A program made the position numbers and the translations under genes. A stretch of 64,000 bases of DNA, taken from the NCBI RefSeq assembly GCF_002870125.1, contig NZ_PNEO01000003.1:124001-188000 (forward strand), in the 5' to 3' direction. Origin of the DNA: Burkholderia sp. WAC0059 (lineage in GTDB: Bacteria; Pseudomonadota; Gammaproteobacteria; Burkholderiales; Burkholderiaceae). This document shows positions 17,175 through 27,007 of this stretch, in pieces (position 1 is the first letter of the stretch; every line of letters starts with the position of its first letter). The notes beneath the pieces were generated by a model. That model was not told where the DNA came from and searched no databases. It saw only the letters and a program-made list of their open reading frames with translations.

Positions 17175-17825
17175 TCAGAATTCGGTCGGGCGAATGAGCC
17201 CGACCGCGATGCCTTCCAGCGCGAAATCCGCGCTGCCGGCCTCGACGAAGAGATTGTCGTAATCGGGGTTCTCGGCGATCAGCTCGATGCCGTCCGGCCG
17301 GCGCTTCAGGCGCTTGACCGTGACGTCGTCGCCGAGCCGGGCGACGACGATCTGCCCGTCCTTCGCCTCGCTCTTTTTCTGCACGGCGAGCAGGTCGCCG
17401 TCGAGAATGCCGGCGTCGCGCATCGAGAGGCCCCGTACCTTGAGCAGATAGTCGGGCTTGCCGGCGAAGAGTGCCGGGTCGCAGGCGTAATGCTGGGCGA
17501 TGTGCTCCTGGGCGAGGATCGGGCTGCCGGCCGCCACCCGGCCGATGAGCGGCAGCGAGAGCTGCATCAGGCTCGCGTGCGGCAGCGTGAACTGGTGGGG
17601 CAACTCGTCGGGGCCCGGCACGAGGCGAATGCCGCGCGACGCGCCGGCCGCCAGCTCGATGACGCCCTTGCGCGCCAGCGCCCGCAGGTGTTCCTCGGCG
17701 GAGTTCGCCGAGCTGAAACCGAGCTCGGCGGCGATTTCGGCCCGGGTGGGCGGAAACCCGCTGCGCTCGATCGCGCGTCGGATCAGATCGAAAACCTGCT
17801 GCTGCCGTGCGGTGAGTTTGGTCAT
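17175..17825 (-). CDS. lexA: LexA repressor, SOS regulator and self-cleaving protease
   Basis: 216 residues, the usual betaproteobacterial length. N-terminal winged HTH (residues 1-70, [27 protein letters not shown]). The autocleavage bond is A99-G100 (VAAG), and the Ser-Lys dyad is S134 (GLSMRDAG) and K171 (TVKRL). It represses DNA-damage genes until RecA filaments trigger self-cleavage. The start at 17825 was preferred over an upstream in-frame extension because the extension would run through the two SOS boxes. Autoregulated by those boxes. Confidence 0.97.
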   Translation of the reverse strand: MTKLTARQQQVFDLIRRAIERSGFPPTRAEIAAELGFSSANSAEEHLRALARKGVIELAAGASRGIRLVPGPDELPHQFTLPHASLMQLSLPLIGRVAAGSPILAQEHIAQHYACDPALFAGKPDYLLKVRGLSMRDAGILDGDLLAVQKKSEAKDGQIVVARLGDDVTVKRLKRRPDGIELIAENPDYDNLFVEAGSADFALEGIAVGLIRPTEF

Positions 17826-17832
17826 GTCGCCA

Positions 17833-17868
17833 CTGTATGAATGAACAGGTGACTGTATTTTTATACAG
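17833..17868 (-). promoter_or_regulatory. Two tandem LexA (SOS) boxes
   Basis: Box 1 is CTGT-N8-ACAG at 17833-17848 and box 2 CTGT-N8-ACAG at 17853-17868. Both have perfect CTGT/ACAG ends and start 20 bp apart, about two helical turns, so two LexA dimers can bind on one face. Box 2 has the better A/T-rich palindromic core. They lie 8-43 bp upstream of the lexA start and should give tight autoregulation. Confidence 0.92.
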
Positions 17869-18112
17869 TATCCGGCACTTTTCAAGTGCTGTTTTAAAGA
17901 GCGGTGCCTCGGACGCCCGTTTTCATCGGCCTTTAACACTTTCGGGTATTAAAGAATGAGGAACAATTATTTTTAATGATGATGCGGTCCGGCTAGACTG
18001 GCCCGATTGGACGTAACGATGCAGGACTGGACGGAAAGAACGGGGACGCGCGCCGATCGGGGTCGCGGCATCTGGCGGTTCCGCCGCACTGGAAGAGGGA
18101 GATCGGCAGCAC

Positions 18113-19177
18113 ATGGGCATCATCGTTCGCAACCTGCACAAGCGCTTCGGCGACTTCACCGCGCTCGACAACGTGTCGCTCGACTTCCCGGCGGGCGAAC
18201 TCGTCGCGCTGCTCGGCCCGTCCGGCTGCGGCAAGACGACGTTGCTGCGCCTGATCGCCGGCCTCGAGTACGCGGATGCGGGCCAGGTGGTGCTGCAGGG
18301 CCTGGACGTCGGTTCGGTCGGCGCCCGCGAGCGGCAGGTCGGCTTCGTGTTCCAGCATTACGCGCTCTTCAGGCACATGACGGTGTTCGAGAACGTGGCG
18401 TTCGGGCTGCGCGTGAAGCCGCGCGGCGAGCGGCCGCCGGAGGCCGTGATCCGCGAGAAGGTGCATGAGCTGCTCAAGCTCGTGCAGCTCGACTGGCTCG
18501 CGCAGCGTTATCCCTCGGAGCTTTCGGGCGGCCAGCGGCAGCGCATCGCGCTCGCGCGCGCGCTTGCGGTCGAGCCGAAGGTGCTGCTGCTCGACGAGCC
18601 GTTCGGGGCGCTCGACGCGAAGGTGCGCAAGGAGTTGCGCAGCTGGCTGCGGCGGCTGCACGACGACCTGCACATTTCGACGCTGTTCGTGACGCACGAC
18701 CAGGAGGAAGCGCTCGAGGTGGCCGACCGCATCGTCGTGATGAACCACGGCTGCGTCGAGCAGGCCGGCAGCCCGCAGGACGTCTACGACCACCCGCAGA
18801 CGGCTTTCGTCTACGAGTTCCTCGGCGCTGCGAACCGGCTCAGCGGCCACGTGGCCGGCCAGGGCTTCGTCGCCGACGGCGCCGCGCAGCCGATCGCCGT
18901 CAGCGCGGCGTTCGAGGGGCCGGCGTTCGCCTACGTGCGCCCGCACGATCTCGTGCTCTATCCGCGGACGCAGGCGGCCGGTTCGGGCGAGGGCATCGTG
19001 GTCGGCGTGCGGCGCGTCGTGCCGCTCGGCGGGTCGGTGCGCGTCGAGCTGGAGGCGCGCGAGGGCGCCACGCTCGAGGCGCAGCTCGACCGCGAGGCCT
19101 GGCGCGCGCTGCGCCTCGAAGTCGGCGACGGCGCGACGGCCGTGCCGCGCGCGCTGCGCGTGTTCCCGGCGCATTGA
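18113..19177 (+). CDS. cysA: Sulfate/thiosulfate import ATPase CysA
   Basis: 354 residues. Walker [10 protein letters not shown] (35-43), Q-loop FVFQHYALF, signature [15 protein letters not shown], Walker [20 protein letters not shown] and H-loop [13 protein letters not shown] are complete. The C-terminal TOBE-like region is typical of CysA. It energises the CysT-CysW permease. Normally sbp-cysT-cysW precede it; here only 287 bp separate it from lexA and contain no permease or binding-protein gene. cysB follows 61 bp downstream. Confidence 0.93.
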   Translation: MGIIVRNLHKRFGDFTALDNVSLDFPAGELVALLGPSGCGKTTLLRLIAGLEYADAGQVVLQGLDVGSVGARERQVGFVFQHYALFRHMTVFENVAFGLRVKPRGERPPEAVIREKVHELLKLVQLDWLAQRYPSELSGGQRQRIALARALAVEPKVLLLDEPFGALDAKVRKELRSWLRRLHDDLHISTLFVTHDQEEALEVADRIVVMNHGCVEQAGSPQDVYDHPQTAFVYEFLGAANRLSGHVAGQGFVADGAAQPIAVSAAFEGPAFAYVRPHDLVLYPRTQAAGSGEGIVVGVRRVVPLGGSVRVELEAREGATLEAQLDREAWRALRLEVGDGATAVPRALRVFPAH

Positions 19178-19238
19178 TGCGCGCATTGAGACAGGTCGGG
19201 GGGCCGGCGTCCGTCGGCAGTTCAGGAGATATAACAAA

Positions 19239-20165
19239 ATGAATTTCCAGCAATTGCGCTTCGTGCGCGAAGCCGTGCGGCAGAACATGAATCTGACCGA
19301 GGTGGCGAACGTGCTCTACACGTCGCAGTCGGGCGTGTCGAAGCAGATCAAGGATCTGGAGGACGAGCTCGGCGTCGACATCTTCATTCGCCGCGGCAAG
19401 CGGCTCACCGGGCTGACCGAGCCGGGCAAGGCCGTTCACCAGCTCATCGAGCGCATGCTGCTCGATGCGGAGAACCTGCGCCGCGTCGCGCGCCAGTTCG
19501 CCGACCAGGACAGCGGCCACCTCGTCGTCGCGACGACGCACACGCAGGCCCGCTACGCGCTGCCGAAGGTCGTGCACCAGTTCACCGAGGTGTTCCCGCG
19601 CGTGCATCTCGCGCTGCGCCAGGGCAGCCCGCAGCAGATCGCGCAGATGATCATCAACGGCGAGGCCGACATCGGCATCTCGACCGAGGCGCTCGACCGC
19701 TATCCCGACATCGTCACGTTCCCGTGCTATTCGTGGCATCACGTCGTCGTCGTGCCGAAGACGCACCCGCTCGTGGGCCGCGCGAATCTCACGCTCGAGG
19801 AGGTGGCCGAATATCCCGTCATCACCTACGACCTCGACTTCACGGGTCGCTCGCACATCGACCAGGCGTTCGCGAAGGCGGGCGCGCTGCCCGACGTCGT
19901 GCTGACCGCGATCGACGCCGATGTCATCAAGACCTACGTCGAGCTCGGCATGGGCGTCGGCATCGTCGCGGCGATGGCCTACGATCCGAAGCGCGACACG
20001 GAGCTCGTGGCGCTCGATACCCAGCATCTGTTCGAGGCGAGTACGACGCGGGTCGGGCTGCGCAAGGGGGCGTTCCTGCGCCAGTACGCGTACCGGCTGA
20101 TCGAAATGTTCGCGCCGCATCTGAACGAGGCGCAGATCGCGAGCCAGTTGCGCGAAGCCGTCTGA
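19239..20165 (+). CDS. cysB: LysR-type regulator CysB
   Basis: 308 residues. N-terminal winged HTH with the CysB-type opening MNFQQLRFVREAVRQNMNLTEVANVLYTSQSGVSKQIKDLE, then a periplasmic-binding-like effector domain with TTHTQARYALPKVV and YDLDFTGRSHID. CysB activates sulfate and organosulfur uptake genes in response to acetylserine and is inhibited by sulfide or thiosulfate. A Burkholderia paralogue (SsuR/Cbl type) looks similar, so assignment to CysB rests on linkage to cysA. It probably controls the sulfur clusters in this window. Confidence 0.9.
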   Translation: MNFQQLRFVREAVRQNMNLTEVANVLYTSQSGVSKQIKDLEDELGVDIFIRRGKRLTGLTEPGKAVHQLIERMLLDAENLRRVARQFADQDSGHLVVATTHTQARYALPKVVHQFTEVFPRVHLALRQGSPQQIAQMIINGEADIGISTEALDRYPDIVTFPCYSWHHVVVVPKTHPLVGRANLTLEEVAEYPVITYDLDFTGRSHIDQAFAKAGALPDVVLTAIDADVIKTYVELGMGVGIVAAMAYDPKRDTELVALDTQHLFEASTTRVGLRKGAFLRQYAYRLIEMFAPHLNEAQIASQLREAV

Positions 20166-20301
20166 GTTTCGTCCGACGGCGGCTGGGGCGGCGGACCGGA
20201 CGTTCGCGCGTCGCGGTCGCCTCGCGGCACGCGGCGGCGGGCAGGGTTGGGCCTTTGCCGCGCGTCATGGCGAGCCGGCCGGATCGCTTACAATCGCCGC
20301 C

Positions 20302-21342
20302 ATGAACGCCTCCCTCTCGACCGTTTCTTCCCCGTCTACCCACCTGCCGTCGGCCTTGCCGCGCATCGCCGTGCTCGCGACGGGCGGCACGATCGCCGGC
20401 GCCGCGCCCGACGCGGCGAACACGGTTGGCTACCGGGCCGGCGTGATCGGCGTGGAACAATTGCTGACCGCCGTGCCGGGGCTGGCCGCGATCGCGCGGA
20501 TCGAGGCGGAGCAGGTCGCGAGCCTCGACAGCAAGGACATGCCGCTCGCGTTCTGGACCGCGCTCGCGCAGCGCGCGAACGCGCTGCTCGCGCGCGACGA
20601 CGTCGACGGCGTGGTGATCACGCACGGCACCGACACGCTCGAGGAGACGGTCTGGCTGCTGCATCTGACGGTGAAGAGCGCCAAGCCCGTGGTGCTGACG
20701 GCCGCGATGCGACCGGCGTCGGCGCTGTCGGCGGACGGTCCGCTGAACCTTCTCAACGCGGTGACGGTGGCGGCCAGCGCGGCTGCGGCGGGGCAGGGCG
20801 TGCTGCTCGCGTTCAACAACCGCATCCATTGCGCGCGCGACGTGACGAAGACGAGCACTTCCGCCGTCGACGCGTTCCAGTCGCCCGAGATCGGCGCGCT
20901 CGGCTGGGTGCAGGACGCCCGTATCGAGTTTCAGCGGCGCGCGACGCGCCCCCACACGGCCGATTCGGAATTCCTGATTCCGTCGGACTGGCCGCACGTC
21001 GAGATTGTGGCGAGTTACGCGGGCGTTTCGCGCATCGCGGTCGACGCGCTCGTGGCCGCCGGCGTGCGCGGTCTCGTGGTGGCCGGCACCGGCAACGGCT
21101 CGATTCACGCGGCGCTCGAGCGCGGGCTCGTCGACGCCGTGGCGCAGGGCGTCGCCGTCGTGCGTGCCTCGCGCACCGGATCGGGGCACGTCATGCGCAA
21201 CGGCGCCGCGTCCGACGACGCGCTCGGTTTCGTCTCGGCCGGCACGCTCAACCCCTGGAAGGCGCGCGTGCTGCTCATGCTGGCGCTCGCGGCCGGCCGC
21301 GCGGGCTCGGCCGGACTGCAGCGCGTGTTCGACACTTACTGA
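20302..21342 (+). CDS. ansB: L-asparaginase (type II-like)
   Basis: 346 residues. Active-site loop 1 VLATGGTIAG (nucleophile T30) and loop 2 VVITHGTDTLEET (T110, D111) are intact, followed by the TAAMRPASALSADGP segment with its substrate-contacting residues. The enzyme hydrolyses asparagine to aspartate and ammonia. No convincing signal peptide is visible; the N-terminus MNASLSTVSSPSTHLPSALP is not hydrophobic, so a cytoplasmic location is likely. It stands alone between cysB and the ribosomal protein operon. Confidence 0.9.
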   Translation: MNASLSTVSSPSTHLPSALPRIAVLATGGTIAGAAPDAANTVGYRAGVIGVEQLLTAVPGLAAIARIEAEQVASLDSKDMPLAFWTALAQRANALLARDDVDGVVITHGTDTLEETVWLLHLTVKSAKPVVLTAAMRPASALSADGPLNLLNAVTVAASAAAAGQGVLLAFNNRIHCARDVTKTSTSAVDAFQSPEIGALGWVQDARIEFQRRATRPHTADSEFLIPSDWPHVEIVASYAGVSRIAVDALVAAGVRGLVVAGTGNGSIHAALERGLVDAVAQGVAVVRASRTGSGHVMRNGAASDDALGFVSAGTLNPWKARVLLMLALAAGRAGSAGLQRVFDTY

Positions 21343-21421
21343 ATTCCGCCCGCGCCGGCCAGGGCGAGTCCCCAAGTTATTGAAAACAAAACCGATTCTG
21401 GGGTTTGGCACGCCAAAAACC

Positions 21422-21450
21422 TTGCGTTGCGCCGCCGGACGGGTTAAAAT
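21422..21450 (+). promoter_or_regulatory. Sigma-70 promoter of the rpsF-priB-rpsR-rplI operon
   Basis: TTGCGT at 21422-21427 and TAAAAT at 21445-21450 are separated by exactly 17 nt. The pair sits 66 nt upstream of the rpsF start and has no competing match nearby. Confidence 0.7.
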
Positions 21451-21515
21451 CGCCGGCTTCTCACTTGCCACACCGGATCAGACGCCCGGGTGGCTTTAAT
21501 CCACAAGGAGTGTGT

Positions 21516-21887
21516 ATGCGTCATTACGAAATCGTGTTCATCGTGCACCCGGACCAGAGCGAACAGGTGCCCGCGATGATCGAGCGTTACAAGTCGACGA
21601 TCACGTCGCACGGCGGCCAGATCCACCGCATCGAGGACTGGGGCCGCCGCCAGTTGGCCTACATGATCGAAAAACTCGCGAAGGCTCACTACGTCTGTCT
21701 GAACATCGAATGCGACCAGACCACGCTCGACGAGCTGGAGCATGCGTTCAAGTTCAACGACGCCGTGCTGCGTCACCTCATCGTCAAGCAGAAGAAGGCC
21801 GAAACCGGCCCGTCGCCGATGATGAAGGAAGTGCAGCGCGAAGAAGCCCGGAAGGCGGCGACCCAGCCGTCCGAAGCGCAGGCTTGA
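21516..21887 (+). CDS. rpsF: 30S ribosomal protein bS6
   Basis: 123 residues; opening [25 protein letters not shown] and the [18 protein letters not shown] segment are diagnostic. It has a conserved-length fold plus a short variable C-terminal tail ([17 protein letters not shown]). AAGGAG at 21505-21510 is the ribosome binding site. First gene of the rpsF-priB-rpsR-rplI operon; bS6 pairs with bS18 on the 30S platform. Confidence 0.98.
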   Translation: MRHYEIVFIVHPDQSEQVPAMIERYKSTITSHGGQIHRIEDWGRRQLAYMIEKLAKAHYVCLNIECDQTTLDELEHAFKFNDAVLRHLIVKQKKAETGPSPMMKEVQREEARKAATQPSEAQA

Positions 21888-21949
21888 GGAATTAGCCATC
21901 AGGTCGTTTTCGCGTCGTCATCCACGTTGATCACGGCAATCCGCGCCCG

Positions 21950-22240
21950 GTGAACAGGCTGCAACTCACGGCCAGCATCGTCGAACGCGAGCCGGTGCGC
22001 TACACCCCGGCCGGCGTTCCGATCGCGAGCTGTACGCTGCAGCACCGCGCCGAAGTCGTCGAGGCCGGCATTGCCCGGCAGGTCGAGTTGACGATGCCGG
22101 CGGTAGCCGCCGGCGAGGCGAGCGGCAGGCTGGAACGCTGCGAGATGGGCGTCGAGACGCTCTTCACCGGCTTCCTGGCGAAAAAGAACCGCAACGCGAG
22201 AACCCTGGTGTTTCACATCACAGAAATAGGAAAGGACTGA
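21950..22240 (+). CDS. priB: Primosomal replication protein PriB
   Basis: 96-residue OB-fold single-strand DNA binding protein. [32 protein letters not shown] is typical. It begins with GTG at 21950; no in-frame ATG gives a better N-terminus. It acts with PriA and DnaT in replication restart. It lies between rpsF and rpsR, 2 bp before the latter, in the standard order. Confidence 0.95.
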   Translation: MNRLQLTASIVEREPVRYTPAGVPIASCTLQHRAEVVEAGIARQVELTMPAVAAGEASGRLERCEMGVETLFTGFLAKKNRNARTLVFHITEIGKD

Positions 22241-22242
22241 TC

Positions 22243-22518
22243 ATGGCCCGCCCGACTGGCAAGAAATTCGACAAGCGTCGTCAGCAACAGAACCCGCTCT
22301 TCAAGCGCAAGAAGTTTTGCCGCTTCACGGCCGCTGGCGTCGAACAGATCGACTACAAGGACATCGATACCCTGAAGGACTTCATCGGCGAGAACGGCAA
22401 GATCACGCCGGCGCGTCTGACGGGGACCAAGTCGCACTATCAGCGTCAACTGGACACGGCCATCAAGCGCGCGCGCTTCCTCGCGCTGATGCCGTACACC
22501 GACCAGCACAAGGCCTAA
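22243..22518 (+). CDS. rpsR: 30S ribosomal protein bS18
   Basis: 91 residues, with [26 protein letters not shown] and the basic C-terminus typical of bS18. AGGAAAGGA upstream provides the Shine-Dalgarno within the priB tail. It pairs with bS6 on the 30S platform. Confidence 0.98.
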   Translation: MARPTGKKFDKRRQQQNPLFKRKKFCRFTAAGVEQIDYKDIDTLKDFIGENGKITPARLTGTKSHYQRQLDTAIKRARFLALMPYTDQHKA

Positions 22519-22545
22519 CCCGACGACGCTACAAGGAGTATCCGA

Positions 22546-22998
22546 ATGCAGATCATTCTTCTGGAAAAAGTCGTCAATCTGGGCAACCTCGGCGACATCG
22601 TCAAAGTGAAGGACGGTTACGCGCGTAACTTCCTGATCCCGCAAAAGCGCGCCCGCCGCGCCACGAAGGAGGCGATCGCCGAATTCGAAGTCCGCCGCGC
22701 GGAACTCGAAAAGGTCGCCGCCGAGAAGCTCGCCGCCGCGCAGGCACAAGGCGAGAAGCTGGCCGGCCTGACCGTCCAGATCGCCCAGAAGGCCGGCGTG
22801 GACGGCCGCCTGTTCGGCTCGGTCACGAATGCCGACATCGCCGGCGCGCTGGGCAAGCTCGGCTTCGGCGTGGAAAAGGCGCAGGTGCGCCTGGCGGAAG
22901 GTCCGCTCAAGATCGTCGGCGACCATCCGGTGCAGGTCTCGCTCCACACGGACGTCCTCGTCGACGTGACGGTGTCGGTGCTCGGCGAGCACGTCTAA
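22546..22998 (+). CDS. rplI: 50S ribosomal protein bL9
   Basis: 150 residues; [32 protein letters not shown] is the bL9 signature. A long alanine/lysine-rich central helix links the N-domain to the C-domain ([14 protein letters not shown]). Shine-Dalgarno AAGGAG about 10 nt upstream. Last gene of the operon, followed by a terminator. Confidence 0.98.
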   Translation: MQIILLEKVVNLGNLGDIVKVKDGYARNFLIPQKRARRATKEAIAEFEVRRAELEKVAAEKLAAAQAQGEKLAGLTVQIAQKAGVDGRLFGSVTNADIAGALGKLGFGVEKAQVRLAEGPLKIVGDHPVQVSLHTDVLVDVTVSVLGEHV

Positions 22999-23068
22999 GC
23001 TTCTTCGGGACGGGGCTTTTTTCTCGCCCGTGTCCTGAACGCCGGTCGCCCGGCGGGCACGACGACGC

Positions 23069-23107
23069 AAGGCAGAAATCCCGAGAGGGGTTTCTGCCTT
23101 TCTTTTT
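23069..23107 (+). terminator. Intrinsic terminator after rplI
   Basis: Arms AAGGCAGAAA (23069-23078) and TTTCTGCCTT (23091-23100) pair perfectly, extended by partly paired CCC/GGG, and are followed by a T-rich tail TCTTTTT. It separates the ribosomal operon from dnaB. Confidence 0.85.
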
Positions 23108-23177
23108 GGGCGGGCGCCGCCGCGCCCGCTGTCGGGCGCCTTTCGCGCGCCCGGCATTTGCCCGATAATGGCCCTCC

Positions 23178-24560
23178 ATGAACGCTCCAAACGATCCCCA
23201 AATCGAGTCGCTGAAGGTTCCGCCTCATTCGATCGAGGCCGAGCAGTCGGTGCTCGGCGGCCTGCTGCTCGACAACGGCGCCTGGGACCGGATTGCCGAC
23301 TTCCTCTCGCAGGGCGATTTCTACCGCTACGACCACCGGATCATCTACGAGCACATCGGCAAGCTGATCGCGGGGACGCGGCCGGCGGACGTGATCACCG
23401 TCTACGAGTCGCTCGGCACGGCCGGCAAGGCCGACGACGTGGGCGGGCTCGCCTATCTGAACGCGCTCGCGCAGAACACGCCGAGCGCGGCGAACATCCG
23501 CCGCTATGCCGAAATCGTGCGCGACCGCGCGGTGCTGCGCCGGCTCGTCTCGGTGGCCGACGAAATTTCGGCCGACGCGTTCAACCCGCAGGGCAAGGAA
23601 GTGCGCCAACTGCTCGACGAGGCCGAGGCGAAGGTGTTCTCGATCGCCGAGGACGGCGCGCGCGGCGCCCAGGGGTTCCTCGAAATCGGTCCGCTGCTCA
23701 CGCAGGTCGTCGAGCGCATCGACACGCTCTATCACACCGAGAACCCGAGCGACGTGACGGGCACGCCGACCGGCTTCGTCGACCTCGACCGGATGACTTC
23801 GGGGATGCACGGCGGCGAACTCATCATCGTCGCGGGGCGGCCCTCGATGGGCAAGACGGCGCTCTCGATGAACATCGGCGAATACGTGGCCGTCGAGTAC
23901 GGCCTGCCGGTCGCCGTGTTCTCGATGGAAATGCCGGGCACGCAGCTCATCATGCGGATGCTCGGCTCGGTGGGCCGGCTCGACCAGCACCGCATGCGGA
24001 CCGGGCGCCTGACCGACGAGGACTGGCCCAAGCTCACGCACGCGGTGCAGAAAATGAGCGAGGCGCAGATTTTCATCGACGAGACGGGCGGCCTGAACCC
24101 GATGGAACTGCGCTCGCGCGCGCGCCGGCTGTCGAGGCAATGCGGCAAGCTCGGGCTCATCATCGTCGATTATCTGCAGCTCATGAGCGGCTCGTCGCAG
24201 GGCGAGAACCGGGCCACGGAAATCTCGGAAATTTCGCGCTCGCTCAAGAGTCTCGCCAAGGAGCTCGACGTGCCCGTGATCGCGCTTTCGCAGCTCAATC
24301 GCGGCCTCGAGCAGCGGCCGAACAAGCGGCCCGTGATGTCGGACCTGCGCGAGTCGGGCGCCATCGAGCAGGACGCCGACGTGATCCTCTTCATTTACCG
24401 CGACGAGGTCTACAACCCGGACAGTCCTGACAAGGGCACGGCCGAAGTCATCATCGGCAAACAGCGCAACGGCCCGATCGGGCCCGTGCGGCTGACCTTC
24501 CACGGCCAGTACACGAAGTTCGATAACTTCGCGGGCGCGCAGAATTTCTACGGCGAATAA
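23178..24560 (+). CDS. dnaB: Replicative DNA helicase DnaB
   Basis: 460 residues. N-terminal DnaB domain (about 12-115, PHSIEAEQSVLGGLLLDN), a linker, then the RecA-like C-domain with Walker A AGRPSMGKTA (219-228), Walker B-type LGLIIVDYLQLM and the DLRESGAIEQDADVI region. Hexameric 5'-3' helicase of the replication fork. No intein interrupts the usual insertion sites. It follows the rplI terminator and probably has its own promoter in the 23108-23177 gap. Confidence 0.97.
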   Translation: MNAPNDPQIESLKVPPHSIEAEQSVLGGLLLDNGAWDRIADFLSQGDFYRYDHRIIYEHIGKLIAGTRPADVITVYESLGTAGKADDVGGLAYLNALAQNTPSAANIRRYAEIVRDRAVLRRLVSVADEISADAFNPQGKEVRQLLDEAEAKVFSIAEDGARGAQGFLEIGPLLTQVVERIDTLYHTENPSDVTGTPTGFVDLDRMTSGMHGGELIIVAGRPSMGKTALSMNIGEYVAVEYGLPVAVFSMEMPGTQLIMRMLGSVGRLDQHRMRTGRLTDEDWPKLTHAVQKMSEAQIFIDETGGLNPMELRSRARRLSRQCGKLGLIIVDYLQLMSGSSQGENRATEISEISRSLKSLAKELDVPVIALSQLNRGLEQRPNKRPVMSDLRESGAIEQDADVILFIYRDEVYNPDSPDKGTAEVIIGKQRNGPIGPVRLTFHGQYTKFDNFAGAQNFYGE

Positions 24561-24668
24561 AAAAATCCACCGGCGCTGATTTTTCCGGCTCCTGCTTCGG
24601 CCTGGCGCGACGTGCGCGGGCAAGGCACATCGCTTGCGGGCAACGCGTACCCCAACGAGGAGCGCGCC

Positions 24669-26768
24669 ATGCCAACACATCGTCAACGATCCCATGCGGG
24701 CCAGCCGGCCGCCGACCCGAAATCGCAGGACCTTGAAACGTTTCGCGCCCGTGCCGACGGCGAAGCGTTGCGGACGAATCAGGGCGTGAAAATCGCCGAC
24801 AACCAGAACACGCTGCGGGCCGGACCCCGCGGTCCTTCGCTGCTCGAAGATTTCATCATGCGCGAGAAGATCACGCATTTCGATCACGAGCGCATTCCCG
24901 AGCGTATCGTCCATGCGCGCGGCTCGGCCGCCCACGGCGTGTTCCAGGTCTACGAGTCGCAGGCCGAGCTCACGCGCGCGGCGTTTTTGCAGGACCCGAA
25001 GAAGGTCACGCCCGTCTACGTGCGTTTCTCGACGGTCCAGGGCCCGCGCGGTTCGGCCGACACCGTGCGCGACGTGCGCGGGTTCGCGACGAAGTTCTAC
25101 ACGGAGCAGGGCAATTTCGACCTCGTCGGCAACAACATGCCGGTGTTCTTCATCCAGGACGCGATCAAGTTTCCCGACTTCGTGCACGCCGTGAAGCCCG
25201 AGGCGCCCGACGAGATGCCGACCGGCGGCACGGCCCACGACACGTTCTGGGACTTCGTCTCGCTTGTGCCGGAAAGCGCGCACATGGTGCTGTGGGCAAT
25301 GTCCGACCGCGCGATTCCGAAGAGCCTGCGCACCATGGAAGGCTTCGGCGTGCACACGTTTCGCCTCGTCAACGCGCAGGGCAAGGCGCGCTTCGTGAAA
25401 TGGCACTGGCGTCCGGTGCTCGGTTCGTATTCGTTCGTCTGGGATGAGGCGCAGAAGATCGCCGGCAAGGACCCGGACTTTCACCGCCGGGACCTGTGGG
25501 AAGCGATCGCGCGCGGCGACTACCCGGAATACGAGTTCGGCGTGCAGATCGTCGAGGAAGAGGACGAGCACAAATTCGGCTTCGATCTGCTCGATCCGAC
25601 GAAGCTGATTCCCGAAGAACTCGTGCCGGTCAAGCTGATCGGCAAGATGACGCTGAACCGCAACCCCGACAACTTCTTCGCGGAAACCGAGCAGGTGGCG
25701 TTCCATCCGGGCCATGTCGTGCCGGGCATCGATTTCACGAACGATCCGCTGCTGCAGGGACGCCTTTTCTCGTACACGGATACGCAAATCAGCCGGCTGG
25801 GCGGTCCGAATTTCCACGAGATTCCGATCAACCGGCCGGTATGTCCGTTCCAGAACAACCAGCGCGACGCGATGCACCGCCAGACGATCAACGTGGGGCA
25901 GGCCTCCTACGAGCCCAATTCCGTGGGCGACGGATGGCCGAAGGAAACGAAGCCCGCCGACGGCGGGTTCGAGAGCTACCAGGAGCATGTCGACGGTCAC
26001 AAGATCCGCGTGCGCAGCGATTCGTTTGCCGATCACTTTTCGCAGGCGACGATGTTCTTCCGGAGCATGTCCGAACCGGAGAAGGCGCACATCGTCGCGG
26101 CGTATTCGTTCGAGCTCGGCAAGGTCACGAAACCCGAAATTCGCCGGCGCACCGTGGACGGGATTCTCGCGAACATCGACGCGGATCTGGCCGCCGGCGT
26201 GGCCGGGGCATTGGGTTTGCCGAAGCCGGCGCCGGGCAGCAAGCACGGCATGCCGAAGCCGGAATCGTCGCCGGCGCTGAGTCTGCTCAATCGCGTCAAG
26301 CCCGGCATCAAGACGCGCAAGATCGCGCTGCTCACCGCACCGGGCGCCGACGCGGGCGAACTGGCGAAGTTGCGCGACGCGTTCGCGAAGGAGGGCGCGA
26401 CGGCGCTCGTCATCGCGCCGTCTCTCGCGCCGATCGGCGAGATCGTGCCGGACGCGACAATCGCCGGGATGCCGTCGGTCATGTTCGACGCCGTATTCGT
26501 GCCGGGCGGCGAACAGGCGAGCGCGACGCTCTCGCAGTCGGGCGACGCGCGGCATTTCGTGCTCGAGGCGTTCAAGCATCTGAAGGCGCTCGGCGCGCTC
26601 GGCGCCGGCCGCGACGTGCTCACCGCGGCGCATCTGCCGGCCAATGCGGACGGCGTCGCCGAAGGCGACGAGACGCAGTCGAAAGAGGTGCTCAAGCGCT
26701 TCATCGAGTCCGCGTCCCGACATCGTGTCTGGTCTCGCTCGGCGGCGGCGGAGTCGGTGCCGGCCTGA
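24669..26768 (+). CDS. katE: Large-subunit monofunctional catalase, KatE/HPII type
   Basis: 699 residues. Distal heme His is H82 in VHARGS. Further catalase marks are VYVRFSTVQGPRGSADTVRD, LVGNNMPVFFIQDA and the heme-ligand Tyr in LFSYTDTQISRLGGPN. The C-terminal 140 residues (from about 560, KTRKIALLTAPGADAGELAKL) form the flavodoxin/DJ-1-like domain found only in large-subunit catalases. The start ATG 24669 has a GAGGAG Shine-Dalgarno; an upstream in-frame ATG at 24612 lacks one. Decomposes hydrogen peroxide; such catalases are usually stationary-phase or stress induced. Its insertion beside dnaB is accessory-like. Confidence 0.95.
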   Translation: MPTHRQRSHAGQPAADPKSQDLETFRARADGEALRTNQGVKIADNQNTLRAGPRGPSLLEDFIMREKITHFDHERIPERIVHARGSAAHGVFQVYESQAELTRAAFLQDPKKVTPVYVRFSTVQGPRGSADTVRDVRGFATKFYTEQGNFDLVGNNMPVFFIQDAIKFPDFVHAVKPEAPDEMPTGGTAHDTFWDFVSLVPESAHMVLWAMSDRAIPKSLRTMEGFGVHTFRLVNAQGKARFVKWHWRPVLGSYSFVWDEAQKIAGKDPDFHRRDLWEAIARGDYPEYEFGVQIVEEEDEHKFGFDLLDPTKLIPEELVPVKLIGKMTLNRNPDNFFAETEQVAFHPGHVVPGIDFTNDPLLQGRLFSYTDTQISRLGGPNFHEIPINRPVCPFQNNQRDAMHRQTINVGQASYEPNSVGDGWPKETKPADGGFESYQEHVDGHKIRVRSDSFADHFSQATMFFRSMSEPEKAHIVAAYSFELGKVTKPEIRRRTVDGILANIDADLAAGVAGALGLPKPAPGSKHGMPKPESSPALSLLNRVKPGIKTRKIALLTAPGADAGELAKLRDAFAKEGATALVIAPSLAPIGEIVPDATIAGMPSVMFDAVFVPGGEQASATLSQSGDARHFVLEAFKHLKALGALGAGRDVLTAAHLPANADGVAEGDETQSKEVLKRFIESASRHRVWSRSAAAESVPA

Positions 26769-27007
26769 GGAAGCGGGGGCCGCGGCTTCGCGCGCGGCCC
26801 TTCCTCATGGCTCCTTGAGTCCGTTGTGTTTCTCCGAAAGCCGCCGTGCGGCGGCTACGTTGTCCGGACCGGGGCCGTCCGGTTGCCCTGGGTCGTCCTG
26901 GTTTGCCGGCGAGATCGTTGCAGCCGAAGTCGTCGTGAAGCGCCGGCCGATAACGCCGTCCGGCGCTTCGCCGGTCTTCTCCGCCTCTTCTCTGCTTCTC
27001 CTCTCCC

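Noticed and set aside
23178..24560. Intein in dnaB
   Set aside because: The protein is 460 residues with contiguous motifs; nothing is inserted.
22995..26723. Very long open frame of over 1200 codons on the minus strand opposite dnaB and katE
   Set aside because: It lies antisense to two certain genes and its product is a histidine/arginine-rich shadow translation, as expected in GC-rich DNA.
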